Numbered from the stretch's first letter, positions 10,956 through 22,121 are shown. The stretch: DNA of 64,000 bases from Mytilus edulis (GCF_963676685.1 NC_092354.1:37232193-37296192), one strand, 5' to 3'. Notes: generated by a model not told the origin, from the letters alone. Translations and numbers: made by a program.

Positions 10956-11830
10956 ATTGTTAGCTGAGGTATTATCATCTGTAATTAAAGAGATATCTAT
11001 GTTATTATTGAAATATTGATAATAATACAAATCTATAATTAAAGCCGTGACGTGATCGTAAACATATATTACAGTGATAACAAATTTTTGGCAGAGGAAG
11101 GGTTATAAAATATCATTGACTACCGAGATCAGTATCCCTGTCTGCGGCATTAGGAGTATTGTCTGCAATTAGAGATATATTTGTGTTATTATTGAAATAC
11201 TGATGATTTGTACAAATACAAAGGACAAGCGGTGACATGTTGTCAATAGCGACGACAGACTACTGTCAACAATCGAGACTTGTATTGAAATGTGTTGGTC
11301 TATAGTTGAAAGAAGGATGTTGGAACATGTGATCGCATACATATAATACATTGATAACACCTTCTGTGGAGGATTGCCTTCAGAGGTCCTACGCCAAATT
11401 GGGAAGCTCTTTTATAAAGGACTCTTCCCAGTTACTCGATCCCCGACTGAAGATTTATGAACATCAAAATGGTGCGCCGTTTTTCTTACAGACATTTCCC
11501 CCCATTTTACATTTTCTAAAGATAAATATCTTCGTACTGGAGATTTTGATCAATATTTTCTCACCTCTTGAATGTTTTATCATGATTATCGTCCAATTGA
11601 AACGTAAATCCTTTTTTCAGTAAATTCCTCTATACTGCTGTGTTTGATGAAACATTTGGTACGTATTTGGCTTTATACGTCAAGCCTTAACAAATATGTA
11701 TTTCCGGTAATCCTAGATTGTGCCCCCGGCCCTAACATTTTTAAGGCATCGGCAAAACAAAATCCGGAATTTCCGCAGTTTCCGTCACCTTAGCATTTTA
11801 ATGTATTTAAAACCGGCGTGGAGGCCAACG
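10956..11830. other. Non-coding stretch
   Basis: There is no convincing gene. A 90-codon plus-strand frame at 11351-11623 has a plausible first third but becomes hydrophobic and AT-driven, with no domain and no splice evidence. Confidence 0.35.
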
Positions 11831-11889
11831 CCGATGCGAGTTCAGTATTTGCAATAAAAATTGCGAAATGTCCGCACTAAAAACCTACT

Positions 11890-12116
11890 GAAATGTTGGA
11901 GCATCGATGGACTTTGATGGAAGTTTTAGAGGAATAACACGGAGAGTCTATAAAAATTGAGTGCATTTTGAACGGTACCAGTGAGAAAGTTTACCAAGTA
12001 ACACCAAATAAGAGAGTCGGCGACATTAAATACATTACAATGCATTTAGATTTCCAATGCACTTAAAGTGAAATCGACCAGGCCATCAATTTATTGAACC
12101 AGGCAGCTATCGTCGC
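11890..12116 (+). pseudogene. 5' part of a coding unit interrupted by a SINE
   Basis: Upstream of the SINE, one plus-strand frame reads IKIECILNGTSEKVYQVTPN, then KRVGDIKYITMHLDFQC and, after a stop, SEIDQAINLLNQAAIVA. The first part has the look of a ubiquitin-like or CIDE-like beta fold. It is interrupted by two stop codons. Because the sequence after the SINE (12520 onward) is also coding on the same strand, I infer one gene split by the insertion. The family is not established. Confidence 0.4.
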
Positions 12117-12120
12117 TACA

Positions 12121-12517
12121 ATTGATTGATTGTTGGTTGCTTAACGTCCAGTTCCAAATATTTCATGCATATTCAGGATGAGAACAAGTTCACAATCAAT
12201 ACAATAGGAATGTCTCGTCATAATAGAGGCCATTTGGGATAATGGTCTTTGAAATTTGGACAGCCACTGGAAAATAAGTGTAAATTGGATAGGGACAGAC
12301 ATCTTGCCTTGCAACTGGCCAGCTACGGGCCATCAAAGAGTTGTAGCAAGGGTTTTTAAAGTGCAAAGAGCATGGCACTCTCTTTACACGAGACATTGGA
12401 TTTAACGTCCCCATCCTGAAAGCTTAATACATCCCGCACAGCAACACGGACGCCCCACTTCGGCAAGCGTTTTATTTCCGTTCGGGAGAAGACCAAGTGA
12501 CCATATTTTACCCCCAG
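12121..12517 (-). mobile_element. CAAT-tailed SINE, near full length
   Basis: In reverse orientation the copy runs from the (TTGA)n tail and gttggttgcttaacgtcc at 12121 to gggagaagaccaagtgacc and taccccca near 12517. It contains the central block with ctctttacacgagacat and the gcaagcgttttatttccg segment. It lies between the two halves of a coding unit. No certain target duplication is seen. Confidence 0.85.
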
Positions 12518-12519
12518 TA

Positions 12520-13276
12520 ATGACGAGGCACTTGCGGGAGCATGCATTTGGGGATCATGTGTCCCCAATATTCGAGTCGAGTTTTGGAAGAGAGGTAATG
12601 CACAACCAGGGTTTCCATCAGTTCAGGGGCCATATGGTTATCCTGTTGGCCAGGTGGCTCACTGGCCAAGAAAACATAACCTACACAGAGTTTGTCTCCT
12701 GGTTGCAACAGAGAGCAGCCATTCCCAGATGTTGCAAGATCCAGGGCGTGGACATGCCTCCCATGAGAGCAGTTTGTATGGATATGAACTGGCAGAACAT
12801 TGTCTACTGTCTTCATCCCATCACCAGCCCAGTAGTCGTCTTATATTGGAGGGTACCTTAGCCCAGCACACCGAGCTTGCGTCGCTCTAGACGAATACCA
12901 AGGTAACAATGGTCCCGCTTATGACCTTTTATGTCAGGCGAATTCCAGATTCTGCCAGATGGCAGAGCCCGTCGTGGCTCAGTCCACAACCAGGATGCCA
13001 GTGACGGAGACAAGCTCTAGCTCTGTGGATGTCACACCAGTGACACAGTCATTGCCCAAGAGGGAAGAGGAAGAGAGGGTCACTCCACCAGTGGAGGAGC
13101 CAGTAGCCGTGGCAACCAAGCCAGATGAATCCTTGGTGGTTCTAGTGTTTCACAACACTAGAAAGTTGGTTGCGGTAACATCTGTCGCTAGTGCTGTGGC
13201 CCAGGCTAGGGATGTGTTCGACCTGGAAGACCAGGAGGTCGTGCTCACCTACCTGGGAGTTGAGCTGACCAGATAA
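12520..13276 (+). pseudogene. Coding unit with one frameshift, C-terminal ubiquitin-like segment
   Basis: The frame from 12520 encodes a conserved-looking globular segment (EHAFGDHVSPIFESSFGRE, then MPPMRAVCMDMNW and LHPITSPVVVLYWRV). Near 12850 the coding signal moves by one base to the frame that gives ALDEYQGNNGPAYDLL and continues as a Thr/Ser/Pro/Glu-rich linker. The last 50 residues (VFHNTRKLVAVTSVASAVAQ then EVVLTYLGVEL) resemble a ubiquitin-like fold. The stop is at 13274-13276. The start is unknown because a SINE abuts 12520. It could be a multi-copy host gene or the gag-like part of an unidentified element. The single-base break may be decay or consensus error. Confidence 0.5.
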
Positions 13277-14164
13277 GTAAGGATGGAGTTGCTGCGAGCC
13301 ATGGCAGAACTCAGCGTCACACGTAAATGAGCCATAAAGGAATGACGTGGATGAAATTCTGGACTCTAACTTTTGGTTGTACTCCCCAGGATTTGAAAAC
13401 CAGGCCAGTGTATAAATTGTAAAATAGTAGATTAGTGTTGGACATTTTTAAATATCGCCATATTGAAGAACGGTATTGGTGTAAACATTGTTTTTATGGC
13501 CATGGTTTTCACATTTTGTTCCATGCTGGAACTGGTGCTTAATTTTTAAGGGGGATTTAGTAGAAAAGCAGGTAGTTCAGATTAATTGGAAATTCAAGGG
13601 GAGCTGAATGAACTGACAGAAATAGAGAGATCTTTGTAATTTTTTTATTATTTGTAGTAGATTAGTTTTTGTGTTTTTAAGAAATATGACAATTCTGAGT
13701 TGTAGCTCCGAGTAACGGACATGGAGAATTTTTTTTTTATTGTCTTAGGCAAATAGTTCAGTGATTTATTTTTAAAAAAATAAAATTTAAATAGAGACCC
13801 AATAGCCAGGGAACAGGGGGGTGGATTTTAGAAATAACCCATTCGTTGGTTAGGTAAATTAACTTAGTATTTTGAATTTAAGGCATAAGGGGCGTCTTCA
13901 GTTGTCAGGCCTTTGTCGGAACTTATAGTTCCTCCTTTTTAAGTGGAGGGGGTGTTGTATCTTTACCCTAAGCCCCGGGTTCTCCCTATTAGGAGTAGAC
14001 AACTGATACCATTCTCCCTGCCAGGAGTAGACGATGGACACCAATGAGCCTCTGGTTGGATACAGCGGATGTCAGAGCCTGTGCACGCCTGCAGCGCCCT
14101 CTTGATCTTATGGTCAACTATACGTTAGACGTAATAACGAAGACACAGTAAACAACGCCCGAGT
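13277..14164. other. Probable 3' flank of the broken coding unit
   Basis: There are no open frames. It is more G-rich than its surroundings, with a paired motif ttctccctattaggagtag and ttctccctgccaggagtag (13980-14035). No terminal repeat could be established, so I do not call an LTR. Confidence 0.35.
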
Positions 14165-14500
14165 TATAGGTAATTACATAATACTTAAGCCTAAGTCCTT
14201 CTTATATGTATTAAGTCCATTATAGGTAATTACATAATACTTAAGCCTAAGTCCTTCTTATATGTATTAAGTCCATTATAGGTAATTACATAATACTTAA
14301 GCCTAAGTCCTTCTTATATGTATTAAGTCCATTATAGGTAATTACATAATACTTAAGCCCAAGTCCTTCTTATATGTATTAAGTCCATTATAGGTAATTA
14401 CATAATACTTAAGCCTAAGTCCTTCTTATATGTATTAAGTCCATTATAGGTAATTACATGATACTTAAGCCTAAGTCCTTCTTATATGTATTAAGTCCAG
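14165..14500 (+). repeat. 56-bp tandem repeat, six copies
   Basis: Six head-to-tail units start at 14165, 14221, 14277, 14333, 14389 and 14445, each tataggtaattacataatac followed by ttaagcctaagtccttc. Only scattered single-base differences are visible (copy 4 reads aagcccaag, copy 6 reads acatgatac). The near identity points to recent expansion, or to a copy-number-variable minisatellite. Confidence 0.95.
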
Positions 14501-14511
14501 GTCGGGTCCTT

Positions 14512-14658
14512 TCAAGGGAAATAGTCTTTCCCCAAGACGAACAGCACATTATTAATCCCGACATTCAAAAATTCGAAATAACAATTCCTGTAACCAGAAA
14601 TGGTCATACCAGAAATCCCAGGGTCTCATTAAAGGTCCTATCCCCCCTCTACACATAG
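14512..14658 (+). CDS. Coding-like fragment after the 56-bp array
   Basis: Beyond the tandem array the plus-strand frame encodes REIVFPQDEQHIINPDIQKF and EITIPVTRNGHTRNPRV, then stops at 14656-14658. The composition is protein-like, and the frame may be the end of an exon whose beginning was displaced by the array. No family is recognised, and a relation to the next exon (14703) is unproven. Confidence 0.3.
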   Translation, partial: SREIVFPQDEQHIINPDIQKFEITIPVTRNGHTRNPRVSLKVLSPLYT

Positions 14659-14702
14659 CCAGCAAACTTAAGAAATGCATTGCAATTCATATAATTTTTC
14701 AG

Positions 14703-14846
14703 ATTCTTGAAACAACAGAAGAATTAAAGGAATATAGTGTTGACTTAGTCAAAGGTTTTAAAGAGCCAGAAGTAAGAACAATTGGTGAGGGAAAACTGTT
14801 GGAAATAGGTACTAGGCTAACTATTTCTAATGTACAGATCAAAAAG
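14703..14846 (+). CDS. Exon of a possible OB-fold protein
   Basis: This 144-nt, 48-codon exon is bounded by a tttttcag acceptor and a GTATGT donor, phase 0 at both ends. It encodes EELKEYSVDLVKGFKEP, then EGKLLEIGTRLTISNVQIKK. The second half has the alternating hydrophobic pattern and the G-x-x-L-x-I-x-N-V-x-I signature of the later strands of an RPA-type OB fold, and resembles the exon near 22220-22353 (VGDKIVVKNLKVMEF). That similarity suggests a protein with repeated OB folds binding single-stranded nucleic acid. This is inference from pattern, not a family match. Confidence 0.45.
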
Positions 14847-14983
14847 GTATGTTTAATCTTGAAATATCAAATATTCAATTAAAATGTTTGTGGGAGGGTA
14901 GCAAGGAACTTTCAAATATCCTTACAACCAAGAACCATTTCGTAGATTATTTCGAATAATGGTAATGCATCCATACTGAAACT

Positions 14984-15595
14984 AGAGGCTCTAAAGAGCA
15001 TGTGTCACTCATCTTGGTATATGTGCTGTTAATAATTTGCTGCCCCTGAATTGAAATTTCAAGGAAATTTTGCTGGTTTGGTTATTATCATGAATATTAT
15101 TATATATACAGATAAATTGTATACAGCAATAATGTTCAGCAAAGTAAGATTTACAAATAAGTCAACATGACCAAAATGGCCCACAATCATCATCTAGTGA
15201 AAAAAAATGTGTCTGTTGACTCGGCCAACCAACCGAAATGTCTGCCATGGCTAAAAATAAAACAGGGGTAAAATGCAGCTTTTGTCTTAAAAAAACAAAG
15301 CATTTACAGCAAGTCAGTCAAGAGGTGAAATTGCTTATCAGGTAAAGATCTATCTGACCTGGAATTTTCAGATGAATCCGATAACCGGTTGTTAGGTTTT
15401 TAGGAGGAAATTTTGCCGTTTTTTCGTTATTATCTTGATTATTATTATGGATATCCATCTTAGTTGGCCAGGTCACCGGACACATTTTTTTAAACAAAAT
15501 GCCCAATTGGTAAAATTTGACCCAGTAGTTTCAGAGGAGATTTTTGTAAGAACGGACGCTAGACGAAGATGGACACCATGTGATGAGAGAAGCTA
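14984..15595 (+). repeat. Dispersed repeat beginning actagaggctctaaagagc
   Basis: It opens with actagaggctctaaagagc and ends with gacgaagatggacaccatg and a tgatgagagaagct motif, the two ends I associate with a common bivalve dispersed repeat. An internal segment (ggaaattttgctggtt, 15063) recurs at 15410 in degenerate form. The minus-strand frame inside it is incidental. Confidence 0.55.
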
Positions 15596-16454
15596 AACTA
15601 AAAACAAATACACCTATTATTATTGAGAATTACCCACTGGGGTCGGTGTTTACATTTGAGTCTAGAAGTAAAATTGGTTATATGTTTTATGCAGAATACC
15701 TAGTAGTTCAGTAAACGAAAATATATAAAGTCAAGAAAATGTAGGAATATTTATTTCATCTTATCTCCCCTTTTCTCAATTGTTGCACATTCCATTAAAT
15801 ATGTAGTAAAATTTACAAAATAATTAATTGATATAAGAACTGCCGCAAATATTGTTAACCATTTATATTAAAGTTTCTGCTCTCTAAATTAAATTACAAA
15901 AACATGGTTTAATATGAATTTTGACGCCCACGAAACTTTTTATAACGCCGGAAAAGGAAAGGTACACAAATTCCGCATCCAAGTTTCTTTTTCATCATCT
16001 GAATGTTTTATTGGAATTATTTGAAAAGATAAACAAAATGATTGTACAAAAATTGAAAAGTGCAGGTGCTTATCCTCATAGAAGCTAATATTTTTAAATA
16101 TGTAACGATTCAAAAAAGCCTCAACTATTAGAAAAGTGCTGCCACTGTTAAAGATTGACAATGCATATAAAAATACTTCAGATGAAGCCTATTAGGTACT
16201 GTTAGATACAATTTTCAATTACGAAAAACAAGGCAAGTGGCAGCATTTTCCTTTAAATATAGTTCAGATCATTTGCATTGGTTGTTCATATAGTATCGAA
16301 AGATATCATCTTGCACCTGCACTTTGCATTGGTTGTTCATACATTTTTAATATTGATGGAAGATATGTTAAGAACTTGGTGTCACGTGACTACTTTCACT
16401 TTAAGAAATTTTAAAATTGGTTTCAATTGATTTGATTATTATTGTACATTGATA
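15596..16454. other. Non-coding stretch
   Basis: No gene is seen. The word tttgcattggttgttcata occurs twice (16272 and 16323), a minor local duplication. Confidence 0.4.
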
Positions 16455-16463
16455 AACAGAAAG

Positions 16464-16845
16464 ATTGATTGATTGTTGGTTGCTTAACGTCCAGTGGCAA
16501 ATATTTCATGCATATTCAGGACGAGAACAAGTTCACAATAAATACAATAGGTAGGTCTGGTCATAAAAGAGGCAATTCGGGATGATGGTCGGGGAAATTT
16601 GAACTGCCACTGGAAAATGAGGGTATATTGGATAGGGACCGATATTTTGCATTGTAACAGGCCACCTACGGACCCCTCAAAGAGTTGTTGCAAGGGTTCT
16701 TAACGTGCAAAAAGCGTGGCACTCTCTTTACACGAGACATCGGATTTAACGCCAAACGGACGCCCCACTTCGGCAAGCGTTTTACTGCCAGTCGGGAGAA
16801 GACGAAGTGATAATATTTCTATACACCAGTCACCCTTGGGGGATT
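16464..16845 (-). mobile_element. CAAT-tailed SINE with 9-bp target duplication
   Basis: This is a reverse-oriented copy running from attgattgattgttggttgc at its tail to cacccttggggg at its head. It is flanked by aacagaaag at 16455-16463 and again at 16846-16854, a plausible target-site duplication. Part of the central block is missing next to gcaagcgttttactgcc. Confidence 0.85.
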
Positions 16846-16854
16846 AACAGAAAG

Positions 16855-17805
16855 AAAAATAACCGTCTAAATTGTTGAAACGGTTAATATTAAATTCACA
16901 TGTTTATGGATGCAATATTATAGTTGTTTTTTTACCAAAAAGTGCCTTAGTACCGCGGAGAATGAAAAATGAAGCTCCTGATTTGGCATAGAGGGGTTTT
17001 TGTTAACATTCGAGTCTTTGATAAGAATGTTTTGAAGATAACAAAATTATTGGGAATAATACTATTGTACAAAAAAGATTGTTATCGTTTATCTATCTTT
17101 TGGCGTCTTTAAGCATTTCAACAATCATGGCTGTTTCCACAGATTTTGCTGAGCAACACGTATTTTTACGACAGTTGTGTTTTGTTGGTAACCGTTTTTT
17201 TTCGATTTTGCAACATCCTATTTTCTACATCTTTATATCTAGCACTGTAGCTAACCTTTTTTTCCAATCTTTCTCCCAATCACTGAAGCTGTTCCTACAA
17301 ACAGTTTTCAATTAAATATTCTTTTTATGTTACTGGATTTGATAAATCACATGTCACAACACTATCATGCCAAAAAAAATCGAGCCCCTCAAATATTATT
17401 GCTATTTACACATGATTGTACCTTTTTTCATAAAAATAATTGATCGCAAGAGTAATTATGTATTTTGTAACCCTATTCATTTTTATACGCCCGTTTATTA
17501 TTTTTTGCTGGTAGGAAATATGCATTCAAAATATTCTTTCGAACCATTTTTTTACAACAAACATCAACATATCTGGCGTATATACAACATTTAGTTATCT
17601 ATGATAAGTTTATTTTCATACACTTTTACAATTAGGCTATGGCCTATTAAAAAACTAAACCTGGGACTTTTAGCAAATACCATACTGAGGACAGATAAAT
17701 AAAAAAAAAAAACAGAGAGAATGAAGAAGACTAGACTGATAAAAGAGTTCACCAGAATTGGTGGAAAGTTACAAACACATGATAAAGAACATGTGGAGTG
17801 TCTTT
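16855..17805. other. AT-rich non-coding stretch
   Basis: Open frames here (17079-17315, 17367-17594) are hydrophobic and AT-driven, without splice or domain support. I see no gene. Confidence 0.4.
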
Positions 17806-18035
17806 TTATTTTTAAAAACAAAAACTTCAAACAGGTTTAAAAATGTGGGCTTTGGAGATGCGTGTGACAATTTTGAGAATGGCTTGCAATACCAAACATA
17901 TTTCCAAACGCCTTAAATTTTTATTTTTAAAAACAAAAACTTCAAACAGGTTTAAAAATGTGGGCTTTGGAGATGCGTGTGACAATTTTGAGAATGGCTT
18001 GCAATACCAAACATATTTCCAAACGCCTTAAATGT
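17806..18035 (+). repeat. 115-bp tandem duplication covering an exon start
   Basis: Bases 17806-17920 are repeated almost exactly at 17921-18035. The unit contains a candidate acceptor (cttcaaacag) and the first coding bases after it. Since 115 is not a multiple of three, a transcript using both copies would change frame. Confidence 0.85.
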
Positions 18036-18203
18036 ACTTTTCCGGAACAGAGTTACTTTCCAAACACAAATGAAGTAGACAAAGAAATTGAACAGCTGAC
18101 ACCAAATAAGTATTCATTTGGGTTTATTGCCACACAACATCTAGCAGTAGCAACACGAATTTCTGTGACTTGCAGAAGAAAAGAATCAATGCAATGGAAA
18201 TAA
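17956..18203 (+). CDS. Coding-like segment after the duplication
   Basis: After the second copy the frame that opens at ATG 17958 runs to TAA 18201-18203 and encodes SYFPNTNEVDKEIEQLTPNK and YSFGFIATQHLAVATRIS. This is protein-like and may belong to the plus-strand exon series at 14.7-23.6 kb. A second frame at the end (KKRINAMEINDSETVNIKRS) is also protein-like and stops at about 18260, so a splice site or an indel is possible inside this block. No family is assigned. Confidence 0.35.
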
Positions 18204-18414
18204 ATGATTCAGAAACAGTAAACATTAAAAGATCAGACCTTTCACAAGTATTGGAAGAGTAAATTAGTACAAAGTAAATAATATGTAGCAGCATTGAACG
18301 GAAGCTTGAATTTCATTAAGATTCTATAATTTTTATAACCAGTGTGTACATTTTTGATATTATCTTTCTTTGTATAAAGTATGATATGCTAATGTTATTT
18401 TGTAATATTTACAG

Positions 18415-18503
18415 AAAAAGTGAATTGTTTAGCCAGAAGGCCAGAGGAAGAGGAGCGAGGGAGACAACAATTCAAAGAGCAAGTTTATGGGACCTCTTTA
18501 TCA
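18415..18503 (+). CDS. Possible short terminal exon
   Basis: After a tatttacag acceptor one frame reads CLARRPEEEERGRQQFKEQV and stops at TAA near 18501. The Glu/Arg composition is exon-like, but no phase partner can be fixed. Confidence 0.3.
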
Positions 18504-18526
18504 TAAAGAAAATTGATAATATAAAT

Positions 18527-18935
18527 TATAAAAAAGAAGATGTGGTATGATTGCCAATGAGACAATTGTCCAACAGAGACCAAAATGACAGACATTAACA
18601 ACTTCAGGTCACTGTACGGTCTTCAACAATGAGCAAAGCCTATACCACATAGTCAGCCTTTAAAGTCACTGTAATGACAATGGAAAACAATTCAAACGAG
18701 AAAACCAACAGCCCTAATTAGATTAAAATACTGAACGAAAAACATAAATGTAACACACAAAAGTACGAAGTTGAAGAGCTTTGAGGACCAAAATTCCTAA
18801 AAGTGTTGCCAAATACAGCCCAGGTAATATATGCCTGATGTAGAAGAGCCTTAGTATTTCTATAAACGTGTAAATTTATAACTATAACCATCAGTGACGC
18901 TCGAATCCAAAAAAGTACAAAGTTGAAGAGCTTAT
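18527..18935 (+). repeat. Two joined dispersed repeats
   Basis: Bases 18527-18730 are the tatgattgccaatgag repeat (compare 10011). Bases 18755-18935 carry the aagtacaaagttgaagag and ccatcagtgacgctc words of the acgcgcg repeat in rearranged order. Confidence 0.65.
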
Positions 18936-18984
18936 GTTGCCTATTACATAGAACGTCATCCTAAAAATAAAAATAAAAAACGAA

Positions 18985-19080
18985 ATTGCGGCGGGGTTAA
19001 ACATGTTTATTAGATCTCAAACCTCCCCCTATATGTCTAGCCAATGTAGAAGAGTAAACGCATAACAATATGTGATTCAA
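18985..19080 (-). repeat. Fragment of the retroelement 3' region also seen at 55.5 kb
   Basis: The words gcggggttaaacatgttta and ctccccctatatgtctagcc are the reverse complement of the block near 55450-55520. Confidence 0.65.
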
Positions 19081-19753
19081 TCTGGTTAAGGGCCAACCTG
19101 ACCAGAATCGTACTTTTAAGTTATTTATCATAAATAATCTGATGTCGGATATAGATTTCAGACTGCTCCAAGAACAACGACGGATCAAACATCGTTGCAA
19201 ATGTCAACCATGACCGACGAAAAAAGGGTTCAGAATTTTTAAAGTCAAATTATGGGCCGGTTACCAGGAAGATGTGGTCACCATCATGTAACGGTTTACA
19301 ACGTATCCCCTCAGTTCCATGGTGGTGGAACTGTGGCAAGGGGTGGTTCAATTCAATGCCACTCTGGACACCTGCATAAATGTACATATTTAGCATGATC
19401 TATAATATACTTTTGACAAAAGTTAGGTTCCAATGGATATAGTATATAGTCAACAGGCTGGTGAAATATTAAATACGCGCTGATGTTAGTCGTATAATGT
19501 CCATCTACTCTCCGCATACTATATATTCATCACCTACTGGAAATGTATCGCCCTCTTTGCAACATTTGATTGTAAAATATTTTTAAATTCCAATTAAGAT
19601 ATTTTTTAAATAAAAAAAATAAACAAAAATTAAGTGTATGCATGCTCAATTTTGTACCTTACGTTTTTTTTACTTAACGAATTTTTGTTGTTAAATACCC
19701 CTTTTCGTTAGGTATAACATTCAAGTCATCTTATTCATGTTTATTAATTTTAG

Positions 19754-20391
19754 AAATTACAAGAAGACCCTCAAGTAGATGGGATAACAATAGAGGGAGT
19801 AGATTTTGCAGAGTAAGTAACATGTAGTATAAATATAAACTACTGTCAAGTTCATCTACAAATTGTACTTCAGGTTGTATTGATGTTCAAATAAAATGAA
19901 TTGGAACTTACTTTACCAAAACTTGGCATAATGTTTTCTTAAATCCTTGAGGAATCAGTCACCAGATATCAAAAATATTAACAGAAAATTGTTTCGCCGT
20001 TATTTTTTATCAGATAAAATACAAAAAAAAAACGTGTGGAAATTCCTTCAGAAATGTCAATTACTAAAATTAGAGATCAAGCACACATACTGAATGATAT
20101 TCTATGTTTTTAAAAAATATCTATTATTTTCTTATGTACAAATTTGATATTTCAGAAAACTGGTACTCACATCAGAGGGCGAATTCCCCATTAATAATGA
20201 TATTCCAGAACAGGCTTTTCAAGCAAGAAGGGTTACACTGGTAGTAAAATATGGAAAAATTTCACAACCTAGAAAAGGAGTAAAGATAACAACAACACAT
20301 AGGAAAGCTGTTCTTTTTCCAATCTCCTTGAATAAGGTTGATGAATATGCCATATTCCTTCTAATTACAGCTTATTTTGGAAGTCATTGAA
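19754..20391 (+). CDS. Two exons of the possible OB-fold gene
   Basis: Exon 19754-19812 (59 nt) follows an attttag acceptor and ends at GTAAGT; it encodes QEDPQVDGITIEGVDFA. The next exon starts at 20156 after atatttcag, joins in phase, and encodes EFPINNDIPEQAFQARRVTL and VVKYGKISQPRKGVKITTTH. The frame stays open to TGA at 20389-20391, but a weaker GTTGAT donor after 20335 would end the exon at SLNK. The beta-rich pattern fits the early strands of an OB fold, complementing 14703-14846 and 22220-22353. Assignment to one gene is inferred from strand, phase and theme. Confidence 0.45.
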
Positions 20392-20469
20392 TGCTCCATT
20401 CCTTAACTAGATAAAATGAATTATATAATTTTTTTATTATTATTTACTTGGCTATTTAGATACAATGTA

Positions 20470-20815
20470 CGAATAGTGCTTAAACATTTGGCATATATCT
20501 TCATCGGACTACTAACACAAAGGTTCCTGGTTCGATTCCCGTTTGGGATGAAAATTTCAGGAACTAAATTTTCGGCTCTCCCTTGACACCATCTGCGAGT
20601 ATGGTCTTGAGGAAACGATGATAGTCCGTCGGAAGGGGACAATAAATGGCTGACCCGTGTTAAGAGAGAGCCATATCTCTTGCACGTTAAAGACACCCTT
20701 GTAGATTTCGAAAAAGAGTAGGCTAATGCCGCTACAAGGCAGCACTCGCACCCGCAAAGTGGAAAGGGATTAATATAAGTTGCAAAACTTGTTTCCCAAT
20801 CCACTATAAATAAAT
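20470..20815 (+). mobile_element. tRNA-related SINE, second family
   Basis: It contains a polymerase III B-box-like word (ggttcgattcccg at 20530). Its middle block is related to that of the CAAT-tailed SINE: gtccgtcggaaggggac, a gtgttaagagagagcc segment and ctcttgcacgttaaagac. It ends ccactataaataaatatg. The A box is not clear. The minus-strand frames across it are incidental. Confidence 0.7.
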
Positions 20816-20819
20816 ATGT

Positions 20820-21100
20820 TTAAGGTGGTACCCAACACCTGAGCTAAAATTAATTTGGCTCGTTTAATTTTCTTAAAATTTTGACAAAGTATTTACTATG
20901 AGTGTCTGACAAAAATATAAAAATTTCAAAAAATTTGAACCAACCGTTTAATCAGAAAAATTACACATGTTATATAGCAGTTTGACAAAAACTTAATTTG
21001 ATCATTGAGAAGCTTAATATTCCTTTAACAACACCACGTCATTAAAACGTTCTACTGATTTTACAGAGTTATCTCCCTGTAGTGTTAGGTACCACCTTAA
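20820..21100. mobile_element. MITE with TTAA ends
   Basis: It begins TTAAGGTGGTACCCAACAC and ends with the near-perfect reverse complement agtgttaggtaccaccttaa. TTAA at both ends (20820-20823, 21097-21100) fits a TTAA target duplication, as for piggyBac or Kolobok transposons. It is 281 bp with no coding capacity. Confidence 0.75.
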
Positions 21101-22121
21101 ACTATATATCGTCTCTGTGTACAACTAGAACAAGGTGTGGTCCACATCTCTGAATCTCAATCAGAATTACTCATGCTAAATTTTAGACCCGCGATGTTGA
21201 TGTTGAAGTTTACAGCATTATTTTGGAAAAACCTATCATGAATGAAGCAGACATTTGAGTCAGTGCTTGGTGGAATTAGATACGGTTGTCTCTATGAGAC
21301 AACTTTTGAAAATTTCGGTGTTTAATTGTTCCTGTGGTCTTTTATTTTTATTGTATGGTTTATGGTAAATGTATAGTCAAAAAAGGTTTGAGACTGATAT
21401 TGCTGATCACTTTGTTCATTTTGAGACACTTTCTATTATTATCCGTTTATTCATTTACTCTATTCGTGAATAGCGTGCTTTGCAACTGAACTGACAAATA
21501 CTAGGTTTGTTTTATTCATAATTTCATAAAAATAAAAGATATGGTATGATTGCCACAGAAACATGTTTTTCCACCAGACATTAAATGATGATGAAGTAAG
21601 CAAGTATAATTCATAGTACAGTCTTCAACATTTAGGAAAACCAATACCGCACAGCAGATACAGAAATAAAATTGAGAAAAGTGGGGTGGGGTCTGTGAAA
21701 TAACTGGTTTAACTTTTTGATATCCTACATTGAACTTTTTATGTTGTCCCTTAAGATTACAAACATTTTGATTGTATTCAATTATTAGAATAGAAATAAT
21801 TCCTGAAAGCTTTCAATTTGCTATAAATACACACATGGCCTGGCTTGAGTTGGCTTTTTTTATGCTTATGATGTATTTTTAACATGATGGCCTGGGACAT
21901 GTGAAAATTAAGAACAAACCTCAACTTCTATGTGGTTCTTTAAATAAACAATAGAAGTGGTGCCAAAGAGCAGATTTTTTTGGAACTATACTTTAACTGG
22001 TTGCAATTGAATACTTACCTTTACACCTTTTTTATATTTGAAATTTCTTTCAGATTGATTATTGTATAAATCATACAAGATAAACATACATATAAAACTT
22101 GCATTGTTTATTTATTGTAAA
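21101..22121. other. Non-coding, with repeat fragments
   Basis: Bases 21535-21680 are a diverged tatgattgccaatgag repeat. Bases 21690-21752 match one end of the MITE at 22819-23042 (attgaactttttatgttgtc). No gene is seen. Confidence 0.5.

Noticed and set aside
11351-11623. 90-codon plus-strand ORF
   Set aside because: The first 40 residues look plausible, but there is no splice, domain or neighbour support and the rest is low-complexity hydrophobic.
12196-12816. Several minus-strand ORFs
   Set aside because: They fall in the SINE or opposite the plus-strand coding unit, which has the better coding signal.
13300-14160. LTR of a retrotransposon downstream of the coding unit
   Set aside because: No second copy of the sequence and no clear TG..CA ends were found.
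14165-14500. Telomeric or centromeric satellite
   Set aside because: There are only six units, with no telomere motif and no higher-order structure.
20522-20560. tRNA gene suggested by ggttcgattcccg
   Set aside because: There is no cloverleaf or clear A box, and the word sits in a SINE.
20421-20804. 127-codon minus-strand ORF
   Set aside because: It is the antisense of a SINE with a B box.
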